DNA from: Tachypleus tridentatus
Taxonomy: Eukaryota > Arthropoda > Merostomata > Xiphosura > Limulidae
Length of the DNA: 64,000 nucleotides
Assembly (NCBI RefSeq): GCF_004210375.1
Contig: NC_134831.1
Location: 46,534,035-46,598,034 of the forward strand
Direction of reading: 5' to 3'
A program made the translations under genes and the position numbers. A model generated the notes under the pieces. The model had not been told where the DNA came from. It ran no database searches and saw only the letters and a program-made list of their open reading frames with translations. This document shows, piece after piece, positions 1 through 12,071 of this stretch. Every line of letters starts with the position of its first letter. Positions within the stretch are counted from its first letter, which is position 1.

Positions 1-1500
1 AACCCTCAAAATCAAATATTCATACCCGTGGTGGGCCGAGAATAGATTGTGTCTTTTTGAGCCTAATAACACTACAAACTAGGAGTGCAACAATGCACAG
101 TTGCTATCTGTAGATATTTTATGAAACTACAGAATAACAACTATTTTTCTTGAATAAAACATTACAACAAAATATTCGAAAATAGTTGAATTGTTTATTC
201 GTTAAAAGAAAAAAAAACACATAAAGTACTTGATAAAACAAAACACGGGGATACATCAGGATATACCATGACTGGGTTTTATCTATTTCTTTCGCTTTTG
301 TTTCTTTTTCATAGTTGTTTTGATTTATAGAAAGTTTCGCCTAAAGTATGTTATACATTGTGTTTCCTTTTAACCAGAATTTTTATATTAAACTACTCTT
401 GTTTATTTTCTTTTTTACTTTGATGATACACATAAAAAAGTTAATTTCACTAACTGCTTAATACATCAGAAAACTTTAAACGTAATAACTGTTATTAGTG
501 CTGAACGAGATTCCTAGTCAGCACGTGAGATGTCAGTTGTTGTGTTATTAACATATAACATATTCTCCTTTGCTTTCAACTATGACTTTTTTATAATTTC
601 CATAACCCAAAAAGTATCTAAAGATTAATAGCACGGGAAAAATCAGTGTCAGTATACAGAAGCTCTTTCAACTAATTTTATAATTTTGTTAAACCGAAAT
701 CAGTTTTCCAACACTTAAAATTTATTATTTGCACTTGTAATTTAAATTTTTCACGTAATCTTTTGTTCTGCTGTTACAATCTCCACTACTATACAAATAT
801 TTATGTTTTGAGATAAAGGTTGCCCCACAGCAAGTTAACAAGGTTTAAGCGTGTCTGTATAGGTGGGTCAAAATTCAAACCTTTAGCATAAATCTCAAGT
901 TAAAAATAATATAATGAATTCTATAGAACTAAAACATTTTTGAAATCACTCTGTTTACCTCTAATAAAATAAAAATAAAAAAATTGTTAATGAAGACACC
1001 AGAAGACTTCAACGAGAGAACTTCTACATTTCGAAACTGAAAACATTACATCCTTATGAATTGAACAAATATTTTAATAACTCTACTGATTTGAATTTCA
1101 GTAATAATCATTGTATTGTTAATTTTTCTTTATAGATATTTTTTTTCGAAAAGTAAAAAACTAGAAATAAAGGAAATAATAAATTAAAATGGGTTAATTT
1201 ATGAGTATTAGTGTATTTTAATTATTTTTTAAAAAGACTTAACTTTGCAACATAAGAACATTAATGCCTGCGATAAGTTTTTGATTTTGGACACGATAAT
1301 GCAAAACACTTACTTGAAGATATAAAATATGTTTTAAAATTCAAAGGTTTATCAAGTTTCGAAAAAGTTAAAGCCCACCATCAGTTATAAATACGAAGTT
1401 CCATCTGGTCCGCCAATATATAATGTAGAGTGATAGCCAATGTATCTCCACCGCAATGTTGTTCTTACTTCCTCAGATAATAATCACAAAAGAAAAAAAA
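1..1500. repeat. Segmental duplication, upstream end of a preceding unit
   Basis: Colinear with 22671-24345 and, in part, 59365-60260, with moderate divergence. Shared blocks include tataccatgactgggtttta (near 264, 22943, 59472) and the conserved segment at 1378-1482. The first 80 bases resemble a decayed SINE-2 tail. I see no gene apart from the short conserved terminal-exon-like stretch. Confidence 0.7.
1383..1478 (-). other. Conserved terminal-exon-like segment, copy 1
   Basis: Read on the minus strand this gives RYIGYHSTLYIGGPDGTSYL followed by TAA. Copies at 24240-24320 and 60143-60233 end the same way. One copy has an in-frame 3-base insertion and several differences fall at third codon positions, which hints at past coding. 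I do not recognise the protein. It could also be a conserved non-coding or transposon segment. Confidence 0.35.
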
Positions 1501-2571
1501 AAGTTTAATCATCAGCAAGTTTATAATGGTATCTTTTGACCTGGTGATTATCAATCAGGATTTTCTACAATTTTCTCTAAAGGACATGTTATAAATACAG
1601 TGATATAAACACTTTTAAAACATTAGCTTCCAAAATATTCATAGCAATGTTTCTATATAATATATATAATGATAATGCATGTAGATGTTTAGTAAAGAGA
1701 ATCAGCTGGTATCTAGAAAAAATTATTTTATTTTTCAATGTTTCACTCTATGTTCTCATCATATCGAAAACACCTCACAAAGCACAAGACCTGATAAACC
1801 AAACAAATACATTGAAAATAAAGTTTACATTATTATACTATGTTACTAAAGATGTCATAGCATATGTCAATTATTCAATGAACCATTAACATATAGCATT
1901 TTACTTTATCAATTTGTTTTGAAAAACAGCTAATGAACATCTCGGTGTAACTATACTTTGAGATGAGTTAAAGAAATCCTTATCAAAGCAGCTACAAATG
2001 AACAAACATTACGATATTTTATTATATAACGATTAAAGAGGAAGTGAAAGCTGTGTTGATGTTACAGTTTTAAAAACCTGCAGTTTAACAAGAATTAAGA
2101 AAGTCATTTCTAATGTTCAAAAGACCCGAAACTAGGTCCCGCGCTGTTCCTGTCAAAATTTCTTGATATTAAAGGTTGTGTGCGTTGTGTTTCAGGGAAA
2201 AATACAGTCACAAGTATCCCTATGAAAAGAAAAAAGCAAACAAACAGGCATATTGGAATAAAATTATATATTATTTATCGTTACGCAATCACGTAATATA
2301 TGTTCATTAATTTATAAAGAATTTCTCTATAATTTATATTACATGATTAATGTACATCAAACTGTATCAATCTTATAACCAATATGTGGTATTAGCTTTA
2401 ATCCCATAATTAAGTAACTGATATTAATTTTGATAATTGCATAGTTCACAAGAAAACACTGCTACGCTTTATCTATTTTTTAACAACACCTTTTTGCTCC
2501 ATTATGCTTTATCCGAAAACATGAGTGTATAATAATACATCCATTACACATGATGCATTTCGCTTGCCCCC

Positions 2572-2685
2572 AATGGCTAAGCGGTATCTCTGCGGTCTTA
2601 GAACGCTAAGAACCGGGTTTCGATATTCGTGATGTACAGAGCACAAAGAGCTCATTTGTAGCTTTGTGCTTAATTGAAAACAACA
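2572..2685 (+). repeat. tRNA-derived SINE (family 2), specific to the gene A unit
   Basis: Has an A-box-like tggctaagcggt and a B-box-like ggtttcgatat, then the tail agcacaaagagctcatttg and agctttgtgcttaatt. Flanks atttcgctt and atttcactt look like a target-site duplication. The matching position in the gene B unit (about 44827) reads acatttcgtttaatag without the element. Confidence 0.65.
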
Positions 2686-2940
2686 TCATTTCACTTAATA
2701 GCAGAACTTATTACACCAGTTGGGATTCAAATAATATTAAGACTTCCTTGCTCTTGACTGTTTCAGGTAGCGACAATTTCTAATTACCAAAAAACATGGT
2801 AATTAATTTGCGTTGTGAAACTGACATTTTTTTCCATTTATTTTCTTCAAGGAAACAAGTGATAAAAATAAACGCTGATCTTTAAAATACACTAAAATTG
2901 AACACTTCTTATTCATGAAATACAACGAAATCATTCTGAC

Positions 2941-3039
2941 CTATGAAAAAAGAGTCGCTGTCACACAAAATGTAGCAAACCATTCCAACGTAGAAATAAT
3001 ACAATGTATAAATAAGGACCAGAAAAAGAAGGAAGCCGT
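2941..3039 (-). pseudogene. Gene A exon 8, acceptor lost and shortened
   Basis: The acceptor reads ttaa where gene B has tcag. The frame ends at TAG (2941-2943), 33 codons in, without the short tail seen in gene B. TM12 coding is otherwise recognisable (LEWFATFCVTAT). Confidence 0.75.
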
Positions 3040-3289
3040 TTAAAACAAAAAGCCATGAATTATTAGTTAAAACACGTTATGTTTACTTAACGTATTCTAG
3101 AAATATATCAATTTTATTTCGGATAATTTCAAATCCAGAAGATATCGTGATTTTAAGGTAATTACACTTTCACAAAGAGAGTTGGTCTTTAAATAAACTT
3201 GACTATATATAGTTCAATAATTTATTTACAGAAACATTTATTTAGTGTTGTTTTAGTAACAAAAAAATGATATAGTGTTGTATACTTAC

Positions 3290-3499
3290 TGTTGTAAAAA
3301 ATACCATTCCGAAAATTTCAGCAGTGTATTTCGATCCAAAACCTTCAGCAACATCAGCCGGAATACAGACAAAAACAAGAGGAAATGTAAAATGAAGCCC
3401 ACAAATCCAGATCATGTACGTAACTTTTCCTTCAAGAGATGTCGCTACCATAGTAAACAGGAATACTGTTTGTATTCCCAGCAAGAGAAGACTCGTTAA
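3290..3499 (-). pseudogene. Gene A exon 7 (intact exon in a broken gene)
   Basis: 210 bases, open, with acceptor tcag and donor gtaag. It encodes LTSLLLLGIQTVFLF through GSKYTAEIFGM, clearly homologous to gene B exon 7. Confidence 0.82.
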
Positions 3500-3784
3500 C
3501 TGAAGATGTAATATATTATAACTTAAAGAGGTTAAAGTCAAAAAACAAATTTAAAATACAAGAAACATAAAACAACAGCTATAAAGAAAGAAAGAAATCA
3601 TTATGTTTAATCCAGGGATGTGTTTTTATGATAAGTACTAATTATTCGGTCCAGAGTTTGGATTAGGTGCATGTTTCTTATCCTTTTATTTTGGTGAGAT
3701 AAACTGATTACTTATCAAATCGACTGATTAGGTGGGTGATCTGAAAGTATTCGTATAATTATTTTCTTTACGTTAAACTGTCAG

Positions 3785-3905
3785 GTTCACGATGACCGAA
3801 TAACGTGTAAACGTTGTTCACTCCTCTACGTAAAAAAAATTATCAACCAAAAAGAGCAGTTTTTACATATATGTTTCTCTACAAGTGGGTTTTCTCGACA
3901 TCAAA
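3785..3905 (+). mobile_element. Solo Penelope-like terminal repeat in gene A intron 6
   Basis: Contains caggttcacgatgaccg, an altered gtaaacgttgttcac, then tacaagtgggttttctcgac. These match the terminal repeats of the Penelope elements at 36850-38500 and 56470-57840. The corresponding intron of gene B (about 45900-46020) has different sequence here. Confidence 0.55.
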
Positions 3906-4071
3906 GAATGGGCTATGTTGTTATAAGGAAGAGCTCAGACAAAAGTTTTATTATTCTGAGCTCTCTATTTTAATACTTAACCACAAAAATTTTATACATT
4001 CAACACAACAAATATTATTTTAATAATTTAAATAACAACATAAGTTCAATCACCTTTTTACACGTTTTTAC

Positions 4072-4194
4072 CTTGTAAGATATTTTGTCCTGAATTAAGC
4101 CTACAGTAACTCGGCTGAGAGCATGAACAGCTCCAGCTACAGAACCAACGATAAATAGAAATGTATCGTCTTCTATAAACGTCTGTCCATATGT
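4072..4194 (-). pseudogene. Gene A exon 6 (intact exon in a broken gene)
   Basis: 123 bases, open, with acceptor tcag and donor gtaaa. Encodes the same TM8 and QDKISYK segment as gene B with only a few substitutions. Confidence 0.8.
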
Positions 4195-4461
4195 CTGAAA
4201 AACAGTAAAAAGTTATTTTCAAATGAAAAATCATTCTCTCATCACCCTGGTTAGATTGTTTTAACACAGTCCTGGAGTTTTTACTTAGTTTCTAAATATA
4301 CCTTCTGCTTATTTTATATAAGTTTAGAAAACTGCATTCAATGGATTCGTCCATAGTTTGTTCCATGTCGCACAAGAAGACGGTTTATAATGACAATAAA
4401 ATTAATATTTTCTGAAGGTTAATCTTAGTTATGGTAGTTAATAGTTACAGATACTACTTAC

Positions 4462-4713
4462 CTTATAAAAAAACATTCACAAACATATATGGGTAATATG
4501 AACTAATACAAACTATTGACAAAAGATAAAATTCTTTCATTTTCAGAGCTTCTGTTGGTGACACATGAAGTTCGGCTTCATTATTTCTGTACGGTTGTTG
4601 GTCATCAGCGTTCGAATTGCCTGGAGTTTCTTCCAATGATGTAGAGAGATTTTCATTATTTATTGTTCTTCCACAGTCCTAAGTTTTTGTACTTATTTCT
4701 TTAATGCACGAAC
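4462..4713 (-). pseudogene. Gene A exon 5, 5' truncated with stop and frameshift
   Basis: Homology to gene B exon 5 runs from donor gtaag (4457-4461) to about 4713. It then jumps to sequence matching 47025 onward, so about 0.2 kb containing the acceptor and first codons is deleted. A TAG lies at 4679-4681, and a 7-T run replaces the 6-T run before the donor. Confidence 0.78.
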
Positions 4714-5426
4714 TAGTTTCCGTTAATATTAAACACTGGTTGAGCCTCTTCAGATGACAATTTAATACTACCAACGTTTCTATATATCAGTATAAACACC
4801 TGACCTGACAGCTTCGATTCACACATGCCAAAATTTCTTCAAAATACGCAGTAACACTATATTTTTTTAACAGAAGATTGTTAAATACTGAAGAAGGAAG
4901 AATAACTCAGGTACTATTAAATTAAACAAACATATCTGGAACACGTAGAGTAATGGTACTTATTAATAATCTATGAAACTCTTACGCTTATTTTCAAATA
5001 GTATTGCTAGGAATAATGAAGCGTTTAAAACGTGATAAAAATAAGCAAAGTTCTTTTACTGCCACGTTTGGGTTTAATGAGGAGTTACTTATCTTACAAA
5101 CAACTCACGTTTATAATCATCTAGATTTGTATTAATTATGTGATCAACAAGAAACACATGCAGAAGTTGAAATGAGCATTTTAGAGCGATAAGAGGATAT
5201 ATCTCCAGAGATTCAATATATTTGGTTGCAACTGAATTATTTTTATAATTTTGTTGGAATTTAACATACGTCCACAGAAATTTTACTATTAAGATTTAAA
5301 AGATTCCCAGCTCACTTCACAAAAACTGTCACCAGAAAATAAGTCGCACTTCTTCATATCCTATGATAAATATTTATTTTGCAGTCTAAAATGTTTAATA
5401 AACTACTTCATTCAGACTGCTCTAGC

Positions 5427-5553
5427 CTGTTTTAAGTCTTGTGGTAGTTCTTTATACATGAGTAACCTAATCAGTAGAATGCCACCGGTAAAACATGCCG
5501 TTATCAGAAACAAAGCAGGAACACTTTCTATAATTTCATCTTTGTAAAAACAT
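5427..5553 (-). pseudogene. Gene A exon 4, donor GT to GC
   Basis: 127 bases, open, acceptor tcag kept. The donor reads cag|gctaga where gene B has cag|gttaga. GC donors exist but usually need a strong context, which is absent here. Confidence 0.8.
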
Positions 5554-6461
5554 CTGAAAGAATGTTGAACGTTTACTTGTTAATAAAAAACTAAAGTGAC
5601 GTAAGAATTAAATTAATACTATAGTGATGAGATTGAACAGCATCACTCCACTTAACGCGGACTTATTTATAACGTTAGAAACAATATTTCGACAATACAG
5701 ATAATCCAAGGTGTATCTTTATGTTTAACTATAAACAATGAAATCAACACACAAATCTAATAAATAAAACACACGGGTAAATTATAGCTTCAATTCCTGA
5801 TGTAATACAATATTTGTGTCTTTCGAATACCTTCCTCCAGCCTGGTATCTAAAATGTCATTCACCGTGTCTCAATAACTAACGTTATATATTTCTAATTT
5901 TCATGAATTTAATGAAAGAATAATTTATGAAATATAACCCTTTGAAGATATTGTAAATATTTTAAATAAAAAATGATGAAAAATGAGTTAAAATAATAAC
6001 ATGCATGATCTGATGGGTTGTATATGACTAGCTAAGATACATCAACAGAGCCAAAGCAGTGGTTTCAAAAACGGAGCAAAATATTCACATGTTCACAACC
6101 TACTAATTAATTACATGTACATACAACATACAGTACTATGATATTTATGCAGATGGTGCCAGCGATTAACATCCCCGTTACATGCATTCATGACGTCATA
6201 TTTGTACCCTGAGAATGAAGAAAAGTTCAACGTAATTAGAAACGGAGACGAAACGGGAATATTGTGACTCATGTTGCAAATCTGCATGAAGACACAATAA
6301 AAATTTCGCGATGTTGTGGTTTGCACATCCCGCAGCATTTTTTTTTCAGTGTCGTATAAAGTTCCACTATAGCAAGATTTTACAATCTTTATAATTATAA
6401 CAATTAGTCTGTGTTTTATGTATAGAAAAGTCACGAAAGTTTAGAGAAATTTGTAACTTAC

Positions 6462-6589
6462 CCATCAGAAGCAGGTTGGAGATTATTAGGGTTCACAAAA
6501 AATGTCTGCACACTATTCATAAAAATAGGAGTTAGAGCTAACCCTGAAGCAACTATCCCTGTCACGAAGCCTTTCTTCTTCGGAAACAA
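6462..6589 (-). pseudogene. Gene A exon 3 (intact exon in a broken gene)
   Basis: 128 bases, open, acceptor acag and donor gtaag both kept. It encodes LFPKKKGFVTGIVASG and NPNNLQPASDG. GIVASG looks closer to the family pattern than TKLVASG of gene B. Confidence 0.82.
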
Positions 6590-7239
6590 CTGTGAAAGAA
6601 AATGTTAATTTATTTTGTGACTTGTCTTTTGAAATAATCAAGTTAAATTTTATATCGTTTAGTAAATATAGAAATGTTTAGAAACGTATTATATGAACAA
6701 GATATTATCTGGTTATTAATGGGAACGATATGTATTTGCATCTTAGACACGTCCATTTTATTATAGATATACAGGATTAGAAATCTCGTCTACACAATAG
6801 TGATAGTTCCAAGTGGACGAGCATACCGGAGGACAAAATATGTTAAGGCACTAATCAATATCAGCCCACCGTTGTATATCCTAACCTCAATTCATACCTA
6901 ACTTCAAAAATAATATTTTTGCGAAATTAAGTTTCACAAACGTAGAGGCAGAGAACAAGCACTGAAGGCAGTCAAACGTCAGTAAATTCCATTGTGAATC
7001 AACCAAAATAAAGGTCATTCATGAAATGTATTCGTGATGTATTCACATAGTAATAATTATTACAAATCATCTGGTTGTTTTTGTTGTTTTGTATTAAGCA
7101 CTAATCTACACAATTGCCTATTTGTCCTCAGCCAATAAAGGGTATCGAAACCTCTTTTTACTTGTAAGTCCGAAGACATAGTGTTCTGCCAGTGAGAGGT
7201 AAACATCAATTAGGTTGACAACTAATATGTAGAAAAAGC

Positions 7240-7525
7240 TTTTGTTTGTTTGTTTCTTTTTTGAATTTCGCACAAAGCTACTCTAGGGCTATCTGTGCTA
7301 GCTGTCCCTAATTTAACAGTGTAAGACCAGAGGGAAGGCAGCTAGTCAACACCACCCACTGCCAACTTTTGGGCTACTCTTTTACCAACGAATAGTGGGA
7401 TTTACCGTCACTTTATAACGTCCCCACGGCTGAAAGGGTGAGCATGTTTGGCGCGACGGAAATGCGAACCCGCGACCCTCAGATTATGAGTCGCACGCCT
7501 TGATACGCTTGACTATGCCGGGTCC
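7240..7525 (-). repeat. SINE-1 (tRNA-derived), gene A intron 2
   Basis: Nearly full-length: tail tttgtttgtttgtttc, body gaatttcgcacaaagctac, and a tRNA-like head at the right with the B box gaacccgcgaccctc in reverse. It is flanked by the target-site duplication gtagaaaa(a)gc (7229-7239 and 7526-7535). The gene B unit has the empty site gttgaaaagc at 51352-51361. Confidence 0.85.
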
Positions 7526-8044
7526 GTAGAAAAGCAAGTTGGTAACACCACGATCAAAAATGTCTTTTAAAACATATTGCATAGCAACAAAATTATCGTT
7601 TAATATTGTTGTTAGTCGATGTACTTAAAGTAGAAAATAAAATGTATACATAAAAAATTGAAAGAAAATATTTCTTGATTTATTAATTTATAAGATTTCA
7701 CGGCATCCTCATCATGTCCTCTTTTCAACCCCTTCGTGACGTGGAGTGTCACATACAGAGTGTAGATACCCTACGGAATAATTACTGATACATTTTTATA
7801 AGAGTTTATACAAGTATGGTGAATCTAAGAATTAAAACAATTCGAAGATTTAACGTATCTTGTATTACTCTTGTAGGTTACCTGTGGACGTTAACATGGA
7901 TGTAGAGATGTATATACTTATATGTATGGTGCTTTAATCAATAGATATAAAATAGTTAATGATAGTTTTTCATCAAATGGAATGAGAAATTATCTGTTTT
8001 TTAAATATTTTTAATTGAGATATTTTCGAAACAACAGTGCTCAC

Positions 8045-8170
8045 CTCGACCACAGTCACCACTGGATGGCCAAACAACAGACAAATCCCAAAGTATCAAT
8101 CACTCCATAAGTGATTATCGTTCTTACGAGGCTGTGTTGTATACTCCAGTACGTTACTGCTATCCCAAAA
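8045..8170 (-). pseudogene. Gene A exon 2, acceptor lost and frameshifted
   Basis: 126 bases against 127 in gene B. The acceptor reads ttaa where gene B has ttag, and one T is lost near 8073, which leads to an in-frame TGA a few codons later. Donor gtgag is intact. Confidence 0.8.
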
Positions 8171-9779
8171 TTAACAGACAAAATATTTTTATTTAACTTG
8201 AATAAATACGACACTACGAGAACTAATGAGACATTCTCATTAACAAAAATATATATATATTACATGTAGAGCTGTCTTTGAAATCGAAAAATAAAAGATT
8301 ACTATATCTCCTATTCCATTTTATCACTTTCATATTTGCTCTTCCAATGCAGTATCATTATTTTAGATTTCCTTCTGTTCCTTTAAATATACAGTATATC
8401 TTTGTTCTCCACATAAAGCGCCACCATATCTAGTTTTTATACATAATGCCAACATATTTCATAGTCATATATCGCAACGTCATCTTTGTTTTTCTGCTCA
8501 AACTATGAACTGTTGTCAATGCATTTAAAGACAGTTAATATCATTACCTAAACAAACAAAAACTTCTTTCTGCAGGATTTATTGATGACTTTAGTAGGCT
8601 GTCACGTGCTATTTCTGGTGCTCTTCTTCTGGTAAAATGGTTATTACTACAAATTAACTTGTATTTTATTTGTGCCTGCTCTTCAGAAAGTTACAAAGTC
8701 CTCACAATACTTTTTCCTATTTTGTTAATTTCCATACTCCCAATAAATTTCCTGCCTTGCATCGTGTTTTCATTTTCACAGTTGAACAAATATTATATTA
8801 TCAGCAATCCACTACAGTAACGTGTTTTGTTATTAAGTCGGTTTATTAGTATTATTTGAGAGATAATGCTAATTTCAATTTATATAATGATAACAAGTTA
8901 ATATGGTTCTTAAACAAACGTTTACTTTTTCCACATTCATTTTCAAGCCTATTTTCAAATACTTTAAATTTTCAACAAGAGGTGTGAAACGAATGTAGGA
9001 TTAACTTATGAACGTACTAACTGATCGAGTAACTTAATTAAAAAACAACAACAATAATTCTCAATTCTATCAGTAAATAACTTTTCTATCTCTGAATTAA
9101 GTAAACTCAATATTCACTGAATTTCTTAAATTTCGAGAAAATAAGAAATCGGAGAAAAAACGTTCATTGAGTAGGGATACAAAATTTATAAATAATACGA
9201 ATTTCAGTTAACAAATAATGCCTGTCCTGCTTCAAGCAATATAACATAATATTAGTGCTATTAATTATTTTAATGAATTAATAAATCGTGTTAATTTAAT
9301 AATAGGTGCATATTGGAATTAAATGTGCACCAGAGATAAAAAGTTAGTTAACATTTGAATACGACTAAACTACATAGATGAACTAAATGATAGAAGGATC
9401 ATCAAATGAACAGGAAACAAAACCAAAGCAAAATAAAAGTAGAATTTTCTATCTCACAAAGCACATGAACTAAGAAGAGAAGAACGTAAAACTTATATTT
9501 ATTTACCTGAAATAGATGAAAAGTGACGATTAATTTTCACTTCATAAAACCCAAATACCTAGTAGTAAACCCTCTATTTCAGTAAAAAGGTGTTGTTCTC
9601 TTTCAATGAAAATTCTAATGACGTATCTATATTAATACAAAATTTATTAAGTTTTGTTAATTACAGGTGTATTGTGATTGTATATAATACTATTTACATT
9701 CATGAATTAAATTGACCTGTTGCCATTGTTTCTATCAGTCATTATTATTATTACATATAAATACAATAATACATCTTAC

Positions 9780-10038
9780 CAAAAAACACAAGAACCAATA
9801 ATCATACTCCAGCGACGTCCAATGAGACAACGTAGTTTGCCTCCAAAGTACAACAATGAACATGTAGAGATAAATGCATAGAAAATCCTGCTAGTTTCTT
9901 CATATGTTGTGTCCTTCTTGACTCTTTGTTTTAAGTAAGAAGTGATGTAAGGAGTAATGTTTCCAAACGTTAGTACTGTACCGAGTGCCAGATAAAAGAG
10001 GAAACACCAGCAACTGACACCAAGAATCGAACCTCCAT
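9780..10038 (-). pseudogene. Gene A exon 1, frameshifted
   Basis: 259 bases against 260 in gene B. One base is missing between 10006 and 10007, shifting the frame after about residue 11. Donor gtaag is kept. No Met is available early in the downstream frame to rescue the reading. Confidence 0.8.
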
Positions 10039-10239
10039 TCTGCTAATTTTCTATACGAATAAAACTAGTACTTTATAGTTTTAACAAAAGTAGGAAAATA
10101 TTTATCCATAGTTATGCACATCGAGGTTATAGAGCATGTAACTAATCAACCATACAACTACAATTGTAAAAAGTGTACTGGTTATTTGGTTTTCAATGTT
10201 TGACCATTACTTATAGCAATTCTTTAGTATCATAGACAC

Positions 10240-10310
10240 TCCAGTGGCACAGCGGTATGACTGAGGACTCACAGTTCTATGAACCAGGTTTAAATACTTT
10301 TGTTTAAACA
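10240..10310 (+). repeat. SINE-2-like tRNA-derived fragment upstream of gene A
   Basis: ccagtggcacagcggtatga with a degenerate B box ccaggtttaaatac. The same fragment is at 16017-16090 and, in the gene B unit, at 53552-53625, so it predates the duplication. Confidence 0.5.
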
Positions 10311-10319
10311 AGTTGAGTA

Positions 10320-11146
10320 AGGTTCACCTCATTTTTTTCAGATAATTTTGTTAGAACTCCAGATGAGATCGAAAATTGCGTGATCCAAACACAATATCGA
10401 ATAATAAGGAACGTGCAATACATGATACATCTGGTTTATTATTTTAGTACGTGTAACTATTTAGTGAAACAAAGGTTTAGAATAAATAGAAGCCCAGCAT
10501 GTATAAAACTGAAATTAGAAAATTGGTATCTATCAAAAGTAAATTTGGAATATATCAAGTCTTTTTAAACGGTAGATATTTTTTACTTCTTGTAATTAAT
10601 AAACTAAAAGTCACTATGAAACGAGATTAAAGAGTAAAATTTGTAATGTTTATACTGTAATAGTACTGAATTACTTTCCGCTACCGCTAAAATATAACAA
10701 AAATATCAATTGTAATAGGTGTCTCTTATATGAGTTTGTGGATTTACAAAAATATCTACTTACAGAGTCCAATATTGTATATTTCTTTTAAAAAATATAT
10801 TTTGGACAAAAAGTAATAGTTATTTAACCGTCACAGAAAATATGATACATGAAAACTAAGAAATGCTATGACTTCATAGAGAGGGAAACTTTTATCAAAT
10901 TATTTTTATTCTTGTATAACAACTGTTCTGTTTGTGTGCATGGGCACAACTTAATAAATATAGATGCATAGGTATAACAAGCTAAAATCTTGCGTTTCAG
11001 AACAGATGGTTTGAAGCAACAGTGTAAGTGTAATCTTTTTATTGTTTTACAGTTACGGACATAAACAAGACTGGAATGATGTAAGAAATTGTGTATGTAT
11101 TGAGCTTGTTGGAAAATTACTTTTCTATACTAACAAAACAATATTT
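10320..11146. repeat. Upstream-flank block shared by three units (unit A copy)
   Basis: Colinear with 36010-36840 and 53640-54415. Landmarks are cgtgcaatacatgatacat, aactaaaagtcactatgaaa and gtttgtgtgcatgggcacaa. Short open frames inside (such as 10380-10568) are not conserved as proteins. It has no identified function, and its position before exon 1 could include the promoter. Confidence 0.6.
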
Positions 11147-11420
11147 CATATTCCGAGATGACGAGAAAGCCCAATTGGAGAAAAATATATATATGTAAAA
11201 ACGGCTGGTATCGGTAGAGATAGCTCTATGTAGAGAAGCAAACAACGTTTCGACCTCCTTCGACATCGTGAGGTTCATAAAGAAAGATACAGGAAACTGA
11301 CCCACAGCTGACCACATGTTTGAAGGGTGTTGTATAATTCAGCGTAGGAATGTAGAGAGTGTTCTAAGATGTGTGATTTTATTTATTAATGTAGGTATAA
11401 AGCTGTTCCTTTATGCTTTC
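11147..11420 (-). mobile_element. Penelope-like element, terminal repeat and 3' ORF tail only (unit A)
   Basis: Reverse orientation. It carries caaacaacgtttcgacctcc, the gaggttcataaag border and the reverse complement of the ORF end (GTPLYLY) near 11395-11410. The same truncated remnant is at 16937-17211 and 54420-54640, so the truncation predates the A/B duplication. Confidence 0.6.
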
Positions 11421-11429
11421 TCCTTCCAT

Positions 11430-12071
11430 GGAACAATTGAGCTCAGGTTTTACAGGGTCGTCAAACAGCAGCTGGTAACATTGGTATGTTGGAGAAAGCA
11501 TCCTTATTGACTGAAAGCCTTTGCTTGTGTGGAAATAATGTATCTTTTAGCAGGAAAACGCTGTAATCCATAATGTCCGCAGGACAAAGAACTTTTTATG
11601 GCGTATAACGTGACTCTTTTAGACCATCGAGCGTGTTCGCCCGATCTAAACCCAATTGAAAATGTTTGGGGGTAGATGGTAAGAGAAGTCTATAGAAATG
11701 GATGTCAATTTCAAACAGTGCATGAACTTCGTGAAGTCATCTTCACCACTTGGAATAACATTATAGCCAGTTTTCTACTTGATATTTCGACCGTGCCAAA
11801 GCGAATGTTTGAAGTTTTTCGCAATGACTGCCATAAAACTCTCTACTAAGACCACTTGTTGGGCATTTTCTACCTTGTTTAGGATTTCTTTTTGGTATGG
11901 TCTTAAACTTTTGACCAGCTAGTATTTAAGCTTATATCATCGTGTTCACGCTTTCCCGATTCAATTCCATTTTTTTTTTCCCTTTTCTTATTTTCATCTT
12001 TTGAAACTCTACTCAAATAAGTGGTTGAGTCTCAAAACGCAAAATGCATATTTTGTCTTTATCTTCATTGG
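11430..12071 (+). mobile_element. Tc1-like transposase remnant, 3' part (unit A)
   Basis: Translating across breaks gives CSPDLNPIENVWG, then REVYRNGCQFQTVHELREVI and KRMFEVFRNDC, the C-terminal part of a Tc1/mariner DDE transposase with the catalytic Glu kept. Frameshifts and stops make it inactive. The right end is cut by the assembly gap and is complete in the second copy (to 17887). Confidence 0.75.

Larger units (their letters stand above)
2941..10038 (-). pseudogene. MFS transporter pseudogene (gene A), paralogue of gene B
   Basis: All eight exons of gene B have colinear counterparts here: 9780-10038, 8045-8170, 6462-6589, 5427-5553, 4462-about 4713, 4072-4194, 3290-3499 and 2941-3039. 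Lesions seen by direct comparison: a 1-base deletion near 10006 in exon 1; a 1-base deletion near 8073 and an acceptor AG to AA change in exon 2; a donor GT to GC change after exon 4; loss of the 5' part of exon 5 with its acceptor, an in-frame TAG at 4679-4681 and an extra base in the T-run at 4467-4473; and an acceptor AG to AA change at exon 8. Exons 3, 6 and 7 are intact. The exon 1 and 2 lesions recur in the second assembled copy, so they are not random sequencing errors. It is very unlikely to encode a transporter. Confidence 0.85.
6780..12071. repeat. Left copy of a 5.29-kb near-identical duplication abutting the gap
   Basis: Starts at gaaatctcgtctacac and ends at tcttcattgg, exactly at the N run. 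It matches 12572-17862 almost base for base, with only scattered single-base differences (for example near 10062, 10696 and 11457). It contains exons 1 and 2 of gene A, one SINE, and the PLE and Tc1 remnants. Confidence 0.92.

Noticed and set aside
1647-1889. 80-codon plus-strand open frame in the downstream flank of gene A
   Set aside because: The colinear region near gene B (44100-44200) does not preserve the frame, and no motif is visible.
6111-6434. 107-codon minus-strand frame in gene A intron 3
   Set aside because: Lies in an intron; the homologous intron of gene B (50100-50400) has indels that break it.
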